From the NCBI GenBank assembly GCA_934675205.1, contig CAKUPQ010000002.1, forward strand, positions 372,001-436,000: DNA of 64,000 nt. Reading direction: 5' to 3'. Positions 15,919-26,700 of this stretch are shown here, one piece after another. Under the pieces are notes generated by a model, which was given only the letters and a program-made list of their open reading frames with translations, had not been told where the DNA came from and made no database searches. The position numbers and the translations under genes are program-made. The DNA is from an uncultured Flavobacteriaceae bacterium. Lineage in GTDB: Bacteria > Bacteroidota > Bacteroidia > Flavobacteriales > Flavobacteriaceae. Within the stretch, counting starts at the first letter, position 1. Each line of letters starts with the position of its first letter.

Positions 15919-17655
15919 ATGAACAGAATATATATAACAATAATTTTAGCATCTTTATCATTTGGAGCGATAGCTCAAAAGAGTGATTCTTCGATTGGTT
16001 CGGAGGTCATAAACGTAATCGGAACTTATACACCTACGATTTCCGATGCTTTTAAGATAAAGGAAACTCCGTCTTTTGATGATGAAACGGTAACAAACAA
16101 AGAGGAAATTAACTATTCGATTTCGTCTTTTCCGGTTGCCTCAACTTTTACACCTGCAAAGGGAACAGCCCAATCTGTTGAAAGAGCCGAAAAGGAAAAA
16201 TATTTCAGCAATTACGCTTCACTCGGAATCGGGAATTACGGAACGCTTTTGGCAGAATTGTTTTTGACCCACAACATTAGCAATAACCAATATATCGGAG
16301 GTTTGATAAAACATCATTCTTCACAGGGAGGGATTAAAGATGTTGTTTTGGATGATTTCTTTTATGATACTTCGGTTGATTTGACCTACGCTCAATTTGA
16401 AAAAGAATATAATTGGAGTGCCGATATAGGATTTCAAAATCAGATTTATAATTGGTATGGATTACCTGTTGAATATGTAACTTTTGATGAAGAAACCATA
16501 AAGCTAATTGACGAAAAACAATCGTATAATTCGTTCTACTTGGGAGGAAAACTGAATATGAACGAAAGTGTTTTTAAAGGAACGGAAATTTATTACAAAA
16601 GATTTTGGGACGGACACGATAGTGGAGAGAATCGCTTTTGGCTAAAACCGAGTTTTGATGTGGATATTGCAGAAACGAGAGTTCGCGTTGATGTGGTTGC
16701 GGATTACGTCGGGACAAATTTTGAAAGGGATTATTTCGATACTACGGATTTAAAATACTCATATTTTAATTTGGGAGTGCAACCGAGCTTTATTTATCAG
16801 TTGGACGAAGTAGCGATTAAAGTAGGAGCAGGGCTTTTTTACAGTTTGGGAAAAGCTCAAAACGAAACGGAAAACAACTTTTATATCTACCCGCAGATTC
16901 AGGCATCGTACAAGGTTGTGGGAGATTTGATGATTGCTTATGCAGGAGCGGAAGGAACGTTACAGCAGAATTCGTATGCTGATTTTGTAAGCGAAAATCC
17001 GTTTATTTCTCCGAATCAAATCATCGCTCCGACAGACCGTTCGTATGACATTTATGTAGGACTGAAAGGAAAATTAGCCGATAATATTGCTTATAACTTG
17101 AGAGGCTCATATATGAATGAAAAAGGCAGAGCTTTGTACAGTTCAACGTTTAATATGGAAAATTCAAATACGGAGGGATATGCTTTCGGAAATTCGATGT
17201 ATGTGTTGTATGATGATGTAAAAACTATCGGATTTTTCGGGGAAATCAAAACAGACATAAGCAAAGGTTTTTCTGTTTTTGCCAATGCAAATTTTAACAG
17301 CTACTCAACGGATAGGGAACAAGAGGCTTGGTATTTGCCGAGTATTCGTTTTTCGGTTGGAGCAGATGCAGATATTACGGATAAGCTCTCAATAAATACC
17401 AATATCTTTTATGTAGGAGAACGCAAAGCTGAATTTTATCATCTTGACTCTGTCGGAATGCCTACATTACCATTTATCGAAACTCTTGACGGATATGTTG
17501 ATATAAATTTAGGACTGAACTACAAATACAACGAAAGATTAAGCCTGTTTTTGAGAGCTCATAATTTAGCTGACCAAAAATATGAGCGATGGTTGAATTT
17601 CCCTGTTCAGGGAATTCAGATTTTGGGAGGAGGAAGCTATAAGTTTGATTTTTAG
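15919..17655 (+). CDS. Plugless TonB-receptor-like outer-membrane beta-barrel protein
   Basis: 578 residues with signal peptide MNRIYITIILASLSFGAIAQ. After it comes a short segment EVINVIGTYTPTISDAFKI and then alternating amphipathic strands to the end, closing with the aromatic-terminated GGGSYKFDF typical of an outer-membrane barrel. The length and the start of the strands near residue 85 leave no room for the 120-150-residue plug of a true TonB-dependent receptor. The C-terminal half (YNERLSLFLRAHNLADQKYE) is the part most like the TonB receptor barrel. Probably works with the upstream periplasmic TPR protein. Substrate unknown. Confidence 0.82.
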   Translation: MNRIYITIILASLSFGAIAQKSDSSIGSEVINVIGTYTPTISDAFKIKETPSFDDETVTNKEEINYSISSFPVASTFTPAKGTAQSVERAEKEKYFSNYASLGIGNYGTLLAELFLTHNISNNQYIGGLIKHHSSQGGIKDVVLDDFFYDTSVDLTYAQFEKEYNWSADIGFQNQIYNWYGLPVEYVTFDEETIKLIDEKQSYNSFYLGGKLNMNESVFKGTEIYYKRFWDGHDSGENRFWLKPSFDVDIAETRVRVDVVADYVGTNFERDYFDTTDLKYSYFNLGVQPSFIYQLDEVAIKVGAGLFYSLGKAQNETENNFYIYPQIQASYKVVGDLMIAYAGAEGTLQQNSYADFVSENPFISPNQIIAPTDRSYDIYVGLKGKLADNIAYNLRGSYMNEKGRALYSSTFNMENSNTEGYAFGNSMYVLYDDVKTIGFFGEIKTDISKGFSVFANANFNSYSTDREQEAWYLPSIRFSVGADADITDKLSINTNIFYVGERKAEFYHLDSVGMPTLPFIETLDGYVDINLGLNYKYNERLSLFLRAHNLADQKYERWLNFPVQGIQILGGGSYKFDF

Positions 17656-17668
17656 GACAAAACAAACC

Positions 17669-17708
17669 AAAAATTCCACACTTTTTATAGCTAAAAGTGT
17701 GGATTTTT
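17669..17708 (+). terminator. Terminator after the barrel gene
   Basis: A-run, stem CCACACTTTT/AAAAGTGTGG with a seven-base loop, T-run. Confidence 0.88.
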
Positions 17709-17792
17709 ACCCTATAAAAGTGTTGTTTTTGAGCAGAAAGAACCTTTAGTAAAACCTTAACGTATTGATTTTCAATATTAAAAATAAAGCTG

Positions 17793-17800
17793 TATATTTG
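17793..17800 (+). promoter_or_regulatory. -7 promoter element of the lysozyme-like gene
   Basis: TATATTTG, 48 bases before the ATG at 17849. Confidence 0.65.
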
Positions 17801-17848
17801 CAGGCTCAAATTTTGTACAGTATGACTGTAGAAAAAAAATAAAAAGTT

Positions 17849-18508
17849 ATGACAAAAAAATGGTATTACTTAACAGCTATTGTGGTTGTTTTAGCGATAA
17901 CAGTTTCGAGTTTCACAAAAGAAGAAAGTTTGGATTACAGCTGGGTTGCTATGGATGCAGAACCATCGGTTGTTACAGTTTTTAGCGAGGAACAAGCAGA
18001 ACAAAATGATTTTGAAGTTCCATTTACAGGAAAATCTTTTATTGCTTTTAAACAGGCATTGGCATTTAAAGAATCTCAAGGAAAATATGATATTGTAAAC
18101 GATTTTGGTTATGCAGGAAAATATCAGTTCGGAGGTTCGGCTCTTAAAGCAGTGGGCATCACAAACAGAAATGAATTTTTAAAAAATCCTGTTTTGCAGG
18201 AAGCTGCGTTTAAGGCTTTACTTGCCAGAAACAAACATCATCTTCAAAACGAAATCGAAAAGTATTCCGGAAAAGTTATCAACGGAACGGAAATTACCGA
18301 ATCGGGAATTTTGGCATCAGCCCATTTGTTGGGAGTCGGTTCTGTAAAAAGATATTTGAGAAACAACGGAAATATCCGTATTACAGATGGTTACGGAACA
18401 ACAATCCGCAGTTATATGAAAAGATTTGCGGGTTATGATACTTCTGTTATTGAACCGAATCAAGACGCTAAAGCAACAGACAATTTAACAAAAAAATCCG
18501 TTTTATAA
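17849..18508 (+). CDS. Exported lysozyme-/transglycosylase-like protein
   Basis: 219 residues. N-terminal hydrophobic segment (about 6-22) acts as a signal peptide or anchor. The central region AFKESQGKYDIVNDFGYAGK (72-91) and the following YQFG resemble the lysozyme-like/SLT fold, with E75 in the position of a catalytic Glu. Downstream ILASAHLLGVGSVKRYL is typical helical lysozyme-superfamily sequence. A role in cutting or sensing peptidoglycan is therefore plausible but unproven. The final codons and the stop lie inside the terminator hairpin. Confidence 0.7.
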   Translation: MTKKWYYLTAIVVVLAITVSSFTKEESLDYSWVAMDAEPSVVTVFSEEQAEQNDFEVPFTGKSFIAFKQALAFKESQGKYDIVNDFGYAGKYQFGGSALKAVGITNRNEFLKNPVLQEAAFKALLARNKHHLQNEIEKYSGKVINGTEITESGILASAHLLGVGSVKRYLRNNGNIRITDGYGTTIRSYMKRFAGYDTSVIEPNQDAKATDNLTKKSVL

Positions 18509-18523
18509 AAACGGATTTTTTTT
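18490..18523. terminator. Terminator overlapping the end of the lysozyme-like gene
   Basis: Stem TCCGTTTT/AAAACGGA with a three-base loop, flanked by A and T runs. Codons for the last residues and the stop codon are within the hairpin. It can also serve the convergent pyrophosphatase gene. Confidence 0.85.
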
Positions 18524-18534
18524 GTCTTAAAACA

Positions 18535-19077
18535 TTATTTTCTGATTTCTTTGTCATACAGTTTATAGCTTTCTTCGAGAATTTCGAGGGCTGTTTCTCT
18601 TCCGAAAAATTCTTCAACCACTACAACCTTATTTTCTAATTTTTTGTAATCTTCAAAAAAGCTACGAAGTTCAGCAATAAAGTGAGGAGCTAATTCCGAA
18701 ATATCATTAATGTGATTATAAGTCGGGTCTCCTGCTGAAACTGCAATTAGCTTGTCATCTGCTTCGTTTTGGTCGAGCATTCGCATAACTCCGATGATTT
18801 TTGCAGGAGCGATACACATCGGAACAACCTCAATTTGTGATAAAACCAAAATATCCAAAGGATCTTTGTCATCACAATAGGTTTGCGGAATAAATCCGTA
18901 ATTAGCAGGATAATAAACAGAAGAATATAACACTCTGTCCAAAATCAGAAGTCCACTGTCTTTGTCTAATTCGTATTTTGCTCTCGAACCTTTCGGAATT
19001 TCGATAATTCCGTTTACGATTTCTTTGTCTTCAGTTTTTGGGTTTACGTGATGCCACGGATTAAAATATTGTTTCAT
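18535..19077 (-). CDS. ppa: Family I soluble inorganic pyrophosphatase
   Basis: Hydrolyses pyrophosphate to phosphate, pulling biosynthetic reactions forward in the cytoplasm. 180 residues, the normal bacterial length. Metal-binding Asp cluster D70, D72 and D75 in [14 protein letters not shown]; the Lys between the first two Asp residues departs from the classic signature. [12 protein letters not shown] (29-40) supplies the conserved Lys/Arg/Glu. It is downstream of pepD with a palindrome between, and has no obvious own -7 box. Confidence 0.96.
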   Translation of the reverse strand: MKQYFNPWHHVNPKTEDKEIVNGIIEIPKGSRAKYELDKDSGLLILDRVLYSSVYYPANYGFIPQTYCDDKDPLDILVLSQIEVVPMCIAPAKIIGVMRMLDQNEADDKLIAVSAGDPTYNHINDISELAPHFIAELRSFFEDYKKLENKVVVVEEFFGRETALEILEESYKLYDKEIRK

Positions 19078-19087
19078 TTAATTTTTT

Positions 19088-19124
19088 GTTTCAGGTTTAA
19101 TTTGTTTAAAGTTTCAAGTTAATA
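19088..19124. repeat. Interrupted heptanucleotide array
   Basis: GTTTCAG and GTTTAAT, a 9-bp unit, then GTTTCAA and GTTAATA. Spacing of the leading G is 7, 9, 7, 7. It lies in the pepD-ppa gap. Confidence 0.6.
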
Positions 19125-19155
19125 CCTGACAGGTTTTGAAAACCTGTCAGGTATT
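19121..19155. repeat. Perfect 35-bp palindrome between pepD and ppa
   Basis: Left arm AATACCTGACAGGTTTT (17 bp) and its exact complement, separated by a single G. It would form a strong hairpin in RNA, but neither strand shows a proper T-run directly after the stem, so it is better seen as an interspersed palindrome or processing site than a clear terminator. Confidence 0.85.
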
Positions 19156-19168
19156 AAAAAACTGCCTA

Positions 19169-20629
19169 CTATTTTAAAGGAATATTCTGTAAAATTTCCA
19201 ATACGAATTTCCAATATTTCTGAACAGACGAAATACTTGCTCTTTCATCAGGAGAGTGAGCTCCTTTGATAGTAGGACCAAACGAAATCATATCCATATC
19301 GGGATAATTCGTTCCTAAAATTCCACATTCCAAACCTGCGTGACAAGCTACTACATTGGCTTTTTCTCCGTTTTGTTTTTCGTAAATAGAAGTCAGTACA
19401 TCAAGAATTTCTGATTTAGCATTGGGAGTCCAACCCGGATATGAACCCGAAAAAGTTACTTCTGCTCCAAATAATTCAAAGGCAGAACGAAGTGAATTTG
19501 CCAAATCAAATTTCGAGCTTTCAACCGAAGAACGAGTCAAACATTGAATGGAAATTTGTCCATCTTTAATAGTTATTTTTGCGATATTGTTTGAAGTTTC
19601 AACCAAATCATCAAAATCGGGACTCATTCGGTAAACACCATTTAAAGCGGAATAAACAGCTCTCAATAATCCTTCTTGAACTCCTAATTCCATTACCGAA
19701 TCGGGTAGGGGACTTTCTTCGATTACGATTTCTAATTTCGGTTCGGTTGTTTTGTATTCGGCTTTGATATCCGAGATAATTTCCTGCATTTCTGTATGGA
19801 AAGCACCATTAAAAATATCCGAAATAATAACTTTTGCTACACTTTCTCTTGGAATGGCATTTCGCAAACTTCCTCCATTGATTTCAGCAATTTGCAATCC
19901 AAAATTCTCGAATCCGTCAAACAAAAGACGATTCATAATTTTGTTGGCATTCCCTAATCCTTTGTGAATATCCATTCCCGAATGCCCTCCGTTTAAGCCT
20001 TTAACTGTAATAGTATATCCGACAGAATTTTCAGGAACTTCTTCAGAATTATAGGTTCTGGTTGCTGTTACATCAATTCCTCCTGCACAACCGATGTCAA
20101 TTTCGTCATCTTCTTCCGTATCGAGATTCAAAAGGATTTCCCCGTCTAATATTCCCCCCTGAAGTCCCATTGCACCTGTCATTCCCGTTTCCTCATCAAT
20201 GGTAAAAAGAGCCTCGATGGCAGGATGCGGAATATCCGTACTTTCTAAAATAGCCATAATGGTAGCCACTCCCAATCCGTTGTCAGCTCCGAGTGTTGTG
20301 CCTTTGGCACGTACCCAATCTCCGTCCACATACATTTCGATTCCTTGGGTATCAAAGTTAAAAACCGTATCGTTATTTTTTTGATGTACCATATCCAAAT
20401 GCGATTGCATCACTATGGTTTTTCGGTTTTCCATTCCCTTTGTAGCAGGTTTTTTTATAATCACGTTTCCTACGTGGTCTTCAATGGTTTCCAAGCCTAA
20501 ACGCTTTCCGAAATCTATCATAAAAGCAATTACTTTTTCTTCTTTTTTTGACGGACGAGGTACAGCATTCAAATCGGCAAATTTGTTCCAAAGCTGTTTC
20601 GGTTCTAAATTTCTTATTTCTTGATTCAT
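19169..20629 (-). CDS. pepD: Cytosolic beta-Ala-His/non-specific dipeptidase, M20C family
   Basis: Zinc aminoacyl-histidine dipeptidase, 486 residues, typical length. Metal and catalytic residues are visible: H77 and D79 in QSHLDMVHQ, D116 in GADNGLGVA, and E146/E147 in TIDEETGMTG. A large lid domain lies in the middle (about 190-400), and a late His in GPTIKGAHSPDE completes the site. No signal peptide. It uses the -7 box at 20683-20690 and may be read through to ppa. Confidence 0.95.
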   Translation of the reverse strand: MNQEIRNLEPKQLWNKFADLNAVPRPSKKEEKVIAFMIDFGKRLGLETIEDHVGNVIIKKPATKGMENRKTIVMQSHLDMVHQKNNDTVFNFDTQGIEMYVDGDWVRAKGTTLGADNGLGVATIMAILESTDIPHPAIEALFTIDEETGMTGAMGLQGGILDGEILLNLDTEEDDEIDIGCAGGIDVTATRTYNSEEVPENSVGYTITVKGLNGGHSGMDIHKGLGNANKIMNRLLFDGFENFGLQIAEINGGSLRNAIPRESVAKVIISDIFNGAFHTEMQEIISDIKAEYKTTEPKLEIVIEESPLPDSVMELGVQEGLLRAVYSALNGVYRMSPDFDDLVETSNNIAKITIKDGQISIQCLTRSSVESSKFDLANSLRSAFELFGAEVTFSGSYPGWTPNAKSEILDVLTSIYEKQNGEKANVVACHAGLECGILGTNYPDMDMISFGPTIKGAHSPDERASISSVQKYWKFVLEILQNIPLK

Positions 20630-20636
20630 ATTTTTT

Positions 20637-20671
20637 GCTTTAGGCTATAAGCAGTATGCTATAAGCTGATT
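20637..20671. repeat. Five-unit heptanucleotide array upstream of pepD
   Basis: GCTTTAG, GCTATAA, GCAGTAT, GCTATAA, GCTGATT in exact 7-bp register, between the pepD start and its -7 box. It shares its word with the arrays near 9.4-9.5 kb. Confidence 0.85.
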
Positions 20672-20682
20672 TTTAATATTTG

Positions 20683-20690
20683 CAAAGATA
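20683..20690 (-). promoter_or_regulatory. -7 promoter element of pepD
   Basis: Minus-strand TATCTTTG, 53 bases upstream of the pepD start; the 7-bp array lies between. Confidence 0.65.
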
Positions 20691-20725
20691 CAACCAACTT
20701 CTGAAAGCAGAAACGAAACAACAAT

Positions 20726-20759
20726 AAAAAACCTCCTCAAAATATTTTGAGGAGGTTTT
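20726..20759 (-). terminator. Terminator of the giant adhesin gene
   Basis: Loopless 16+16 palindrome with core ACCTCCTCAAAAT and its complement, 20 bases after the adhesin stop and followed on that strand by a T-run. Confidence 0.85.
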
Positions 20760-20778
20760 AACTTAAAAATTATTGGAT

Positions 20779-23700
20779 TTATTTCTTCACTACTTTCAGC
20801 ATTTTAGAAACACCTTCGATAGTTACTTTTATCAAATAATTTCCTGTTGGTAATCCTGACATATCCAAACGGGTATTGTCTGAATTTGCAGGTACATTTA
20901 CCTCTTGTCCAAGCATATTGATTACTGTAACATTGCTGATTGGAGTGTTAGCACTCAAATACATCATATCAGTCACAGGATTCGGATAATATCTGAATCC
21001 GAAGTTGTTAAAGTCTGCAACACCTGATGTTTGCTCAACCGTAACAGTCAAATAATCACTTTGACAATCTGTATTTGTGCTTACTACATAATAAGTAGTA
21101 GCATCAACAAGTTCTGTACTTGGGTCAAGAACAATAGTAAGGTCTTCGTCAGCATACCAAACAAGCCCTGTTCCTGTTACATCAAGATCAGCCAACGTTT
21201 CTCCTGCTTCAAACTGTTGAGTTGAATCTCCTGTCGGAGCGGCAAAACCAGAACATATATCTTCAGCCGTAACAGCCAAAGGCTCACTCATACAGTCTCC
21301 GTTTGTACTTACTACATAATAAGTAGTAGCATCAACAAGTTCTGTACTTGGGTCAAGAACAATAGTCAAATCTTCATCAGCATACCAAACCAAGTTATCT
21401 CCTGTTACATCAAGGTCAGCCAACGTTTCTCCTACTGTAAATTGTTGTGTTGTAAGTCCTGTTGGAGTTGCCATCTCATCACAAGAAACTCTCAAAGTAA
21501 AGTCAAGAGCCTCTCCTTGAGTGATTAGACCACAAGCAGGAGGTGTGGTTGTTGCTCCTTGTTCAGCACGCACTCTCATTCGGTAGTCTCCACCCGGTGT
21601 ACCAACAGGAATTGTAATTGTTCCTGATTTGGTACCGGTTCCACCTGCAAGGAAGAACACTTGTTCATCATCTTCAAATATAAAGTCGTTATTCCAGTCC
21701 ACCCAGATTCTCAATCCACTTGCTCCTCCAACATAGTTAGAAGTAAAGTTGAATGTTTCTCCTGCATCTTCTGTGATAATCATAGTCGTACTATTTACAT
21801 AACCTGTTCCCAAAGCAGGTCCCGGATATGAATAAGTTACGTTTTCTACAGCATTGGTTGTATTAAACAAAGTAAAGTAGAATCCTTGAGTTGCATAAGG
21901 AATACAGTGTCCTGAATTGAATCGTACAGGTCCTACCCATTCTCCGAAATCATCTTCGTCATCAGTACTACAATCTCTACGAACATAGAAATCATATTGT
22001 ATTGATGAATCTAATCCTGATAATGTGTAAGAAAATGCGTCAATATCTGAAATTTCAGTTCCTTCTGTTTCGATATTAAATCCAACATTACCCCATTTCA
22101 CTTGGAATGTTCCGGTTTCTTCAGATGTCCATACTAAATCTACTGAATCTTCTGTGATGTTAGTATAATCCAAGTCAGCAGGAGGGTTAGGACAAGATGG
22201 GATGTCCTCAAATGTTGCATTAAGTGACCAAGTTCCGTCTTCCACAAAAACAAGGGTTGTACCACAACCTGTTCCTCCGGTTGTTCTCCAAGCTTTCAGC
22301 TCAAATTCAACTGTTCCGGTAGCTCCGTTCGCAAAATCAACAGTTCTGTTATAGTAGATAACACCCGGGAAATCTTCACCACCCACAGGAAGTGCAACTG
22401 TCGCTTCTCCCATTCCAAGGGTAGAAGAATAAAGCACTGAACGTTGGTGGCTTGTATAAGCAGGATTAGCAGATGTCATCACATATTGTACGGAAAGACT
22501 TGCTATTTGCTGACCTGCAGGGACATTGATTGCAAATGAAGTTGCACAAGCAACGTCATCAACCTGTGGATTTGCATTAAGCATAGTAGGAATGTTTCCT
22601 ACATAAGTTCCCGGAATAAATGTATGAGGACCTGACCAAGTACTATAATCATTATTTCCACAATCCTGACGTACATAGAATTGGTATGTAGCTCCACCTG
22701 TAAGACCAGTTAAGGTATAAGGATTGCTCACTCCCGGAATGGTTGTTCCTGTTCCCGGAGTAAATCCTGAAAGCCCGTATTCGATATCATACAAAGTTCC
22801 CGTACCTGCCCACGATAAAATTGTGGAAGAAGCAGAAATGTTAGAAGAGTTTAAACTCATAGGGTACATACAAGTAGGAGCTGCTTCCCAACGAATATCG
22901 TCCAGATAAATGGTTCTTAAGTTGGTGTTGTTACGGAAAGCGATGTGTTTTGCACCTACAGGTAAGTTCCAAGGGAAAATAATAAAATCTTCTGTTGGGT
23001 AAGCTGTTCCTACAAAAGTAATCGTTTCTATCTCTACAAAAGTGCTCGCATCAGTTACGTCGGTTAAATATCCTACTGTAAGGGTAGTAGAAGAAGTCGA
23101 AGTAGTTCTGGCTCTAAATCTTAACCAATGTGTATTATCGGCAAGATTGTCAAGATAAGGTGTAACCAAATAATTATCAATATTGGTACTCTTATACATA
23201 TACAAATTGTTCGGAGCACTATACGGAGATGTAGTATTTACATAAGCAGCACTTGTTCCTATTTTTGACCAACAAACAGGAAGCACACCTGTGCCTGCTG
23301 TAACACCGTCAAAATTTTCGTTAAGTACTGAAACTGGAACACACAATGTAGTGAAAGTAAACGGTCCTGCCCAAAGGCTGTATCCGTCATCATCAACAGT
23401 ACAATCGCGACGTACATAATATTGGTAGGTGGTTTGAGGGTCTAATTCTGACAAAAGATAAGGATTAGATGCTCCTTCAATTAAAGTTCCTTGCGTATCT
23501 ATATCAAATCCTGAAAGTCCCCATTTAATATCAAACAAAGTCCCAGTACTTGTCCAACCTAAATTTGCAGTTGTAGCTGTTACATCAGCTGTCAGTTCAA
23601 TAGGAGGCATACAAGCAGGAGGGTCGATTACCATAAAGGTATAATCTTCTGCCTCTCCGTAAATTGCACTTGTGCTACCTAAATTATCACAAGCAGTTGG

Positions 23701-26700
23701 GTTTGTAGAAAGAAAGTTTGCTACTACACGCATACGATAATTACCCAAAGGAGTACCGGCAGGAACGGTGATCGAACCTGAACCTGAAGCAACATAAGCT
23801 GCTGAATTATAGATATGCTCTCCCGCGTCAAAAACCATATTGTTATTCCAATCTATCCAAACTCCCATACCTGCAGTACTGTTGGCAGAAGTAATAGTAA
23901 ACTGTACAGGAGCTCCTCCTACAAACTGCGCTACAGACTGTGCTGTATAATTAGAATAAGAACCTGCACCGGAAGAATTATTAATGTTTAAAACTCCTCC
24001 TGTTGTGGTAAAATTACTTATACCGTAATTCGTACTGGTAGAGGTTACCACACAATATCCTGTAAAGAAAGTATATGGACCTCCCCAAAGACTTATTCCA
24101 TCAGTTTCACAGTCCTGACGAACATAAAAGTCATAAAACGTATCACTTGTAAGTCCGTTAAGAAGATAAGAAGTTCCCGAAACGTCATTGATTTCTGTTC
24201 CTGTTCCCAAAGTAAAACCTTCTAATCCCCATTCGATATCAGATGATATTCCGTTACCTAACCAAGTAAGTACTGCTGAATTTAGGGTTACAGTACCTGT
24301 GGATAGATTATTCGGAGTAGGACAGTGCAACGTAACAGTAATTGCCAAAGCAGCACCTTCACAATAGCCTATGGTTTGAGTTACATAATACGTACCTTCG
24401 TAAGCTAATGTTGTATCAGGAATTTCGTTTGCAAGAGCAGCATCAGAGTACCAAGTAAGGGCTGTTCCTGTTACATCAAGACCTGCAAGAGTTGTACCTG
24501 CATAAACCAGTTGGTTAGCATCTCCGGTAGGAGCAGGAGTTGTACTTGCCGGCACAACAGTAGCAATTACTTCCTCTCTGTCAGATTCACAAAGTACTAA
24601 ACTACTTCCGAATTGCCAGTTATAGAACCAATACCAATAGTTAACATTAAAAGTATTACCTGTAATTACAGCAACTGAAGAAGTGTAAGGGTATGAAGCT
24701 CCGGTTGTATTTCTAATAAGATTAATCCCGATACCTGGGGTCAATGTATAATTTCCGGGTTGAAGAGTAACATTCAGCATAACAGTTTGTGCAACTGGTG
24801 ATGCAAGAGTTCCCATAACCGTTGTAGTATAAGAAACCGTTTCAACTATTGTTCCTGCTTGTGCGGCATTACCTTCACGTATTTCGATAGTTCCAACCGT
24901 ACCTATGGCAGCTGTCGGGAAAATCTCTACAGATGTTAAAGTAGTTGCTGTAAGTACAGTAAAGTTCATACCGTGATTGGTTAGGTTTGATACCGAAGAA
25001 GTTCCGATACTTGGGTCTAAAGGTCCCATATTTACAATTCCTCCGCCCTCTGATAATAAAACTTCAGAAGCCCAGAATGAGGTAGTTGCAGTTAAATTAG
25101 GTGTTGTAAAGCTTGAGCCTTGCCCCACTAAATTTCCTCCGGTTGGAGCATTATACCAATAAATTTCATCACCTGTACCACTTGCTGTAGCTTGTAAGAC
25201 AGTAGTTCCTGATTCACAAATACCTCCATCGGTAGTAGATAGAATTTCAAGGTCATCACACATTGCCGTACTGAATACTATTATCGTAATCTCTGCCGAA
25301 TTCTGACAAGTAGGGTCAGTTGAATCCGTAGCAGTTACCGTATAGGTAGTGTGATCTGTCGGAGAAACAGTAATAGAAGCTCCTGTAGCAGTACCTCCGT
25401 CCCAAGTCCATTCATACGTGTAGTTCGGATTGGTGCTTGAAGCAGTTAGTGTAGTACTATCTCCCGGATCAATCGTAGTAGCGGTTGCAGCTATATCTAT
25501 AGTATGTACTGTTGCTGTTACTTCTTCTCTATCTGATTCACAAATAGTCGCCGCCTGTTCGATAGTAATATTAAAGAAATGATAATACAGCGTTGATGTA
25601 CCGGTTGCACTTACCGCACCGTTTACAACTTCTCCTACTGTTCCTAAAGGATAAGGGAACGCTCCTGTCATATAAGCGCTTGCCGCACCGGATTGTTTTA
25701 TCAGTCTGTAATTTCCTGGAGGAATGTTATAAAAATTAAGATCAACAGTGTATAGCACAGGAGCTGCTCCTGTACCTCCTCCTGGAAGTATATCGTTATG
25801 AGTCATCAAAACAGAGTTACCGTTATCAACGTCAATAAGTGCATAGGTTACCGCACCTCCTGCAGCTGATGTGCTACGAGCTTCAAAACTTAAAATGGAA
25901 GCGGTTTGATTAAGAACAAACGTAATTCCTCCATTGGTTGTTGAGCCTAAGGTTGTTGGAGATGTGTTTCCTTGTCCTGTGAAAATTTCACTATCAAGAT
26001 ACACTTCTGATACCCAATATGAAGTAGTTTCGGTCAATTCAGGTGTTTCAAAAGTAGGTCCTTGCCCAACTAAATTTCCTCCTGTTGGAGCATCATACCA
26101 ATAAATTTCATCGCCATTACCACTTGCAGTAGCACTTAGCGTAACCGTTCCGTCATTACAAATGCTTCCATCAGTAGTGGTCAGAATTTCGATACTATCA
26201 CACAATGTCAAATCATACACTAATATTTCGATTTCTTCTGAAACCTGACAACCTGTTACTGTATCTGTTGCAGTTACTGTATAAGTTGTATGAATTGTTG
26301 GAGAAACTGTAACAGAAGTTCCGGTAGCAGTACCTCCATCCCAAGTCCATGCGTAAGTGTAATTACTATTAGTACTTGAAACAGATAGCGTAGTGCTATC
26401 TCCTGCATCTATTGTCGTTTCGGTAGCTGTTACATCAATGCCAATTATGTCGTGTACCGTTGCTATTACTTCTTCTCTGTCTGATTCACATATTACTTCA
26501 GCTGAAGAAATAGTCCAGTTGTAGAAGAAATAATATAGTGTTGACGTACCTGTCACGGTAGCTCCACCAGTAATTGTTCCTACATCACTCAAAAGATATG
26601 GAAAGCCCGGTGCTCCACCGGAAGTAGCTCCATTATACAACATTCCAGCACCTGACTCTTTTACAAGTCGGTAATTTCCGGGAGTAATATTAAAATTCAA

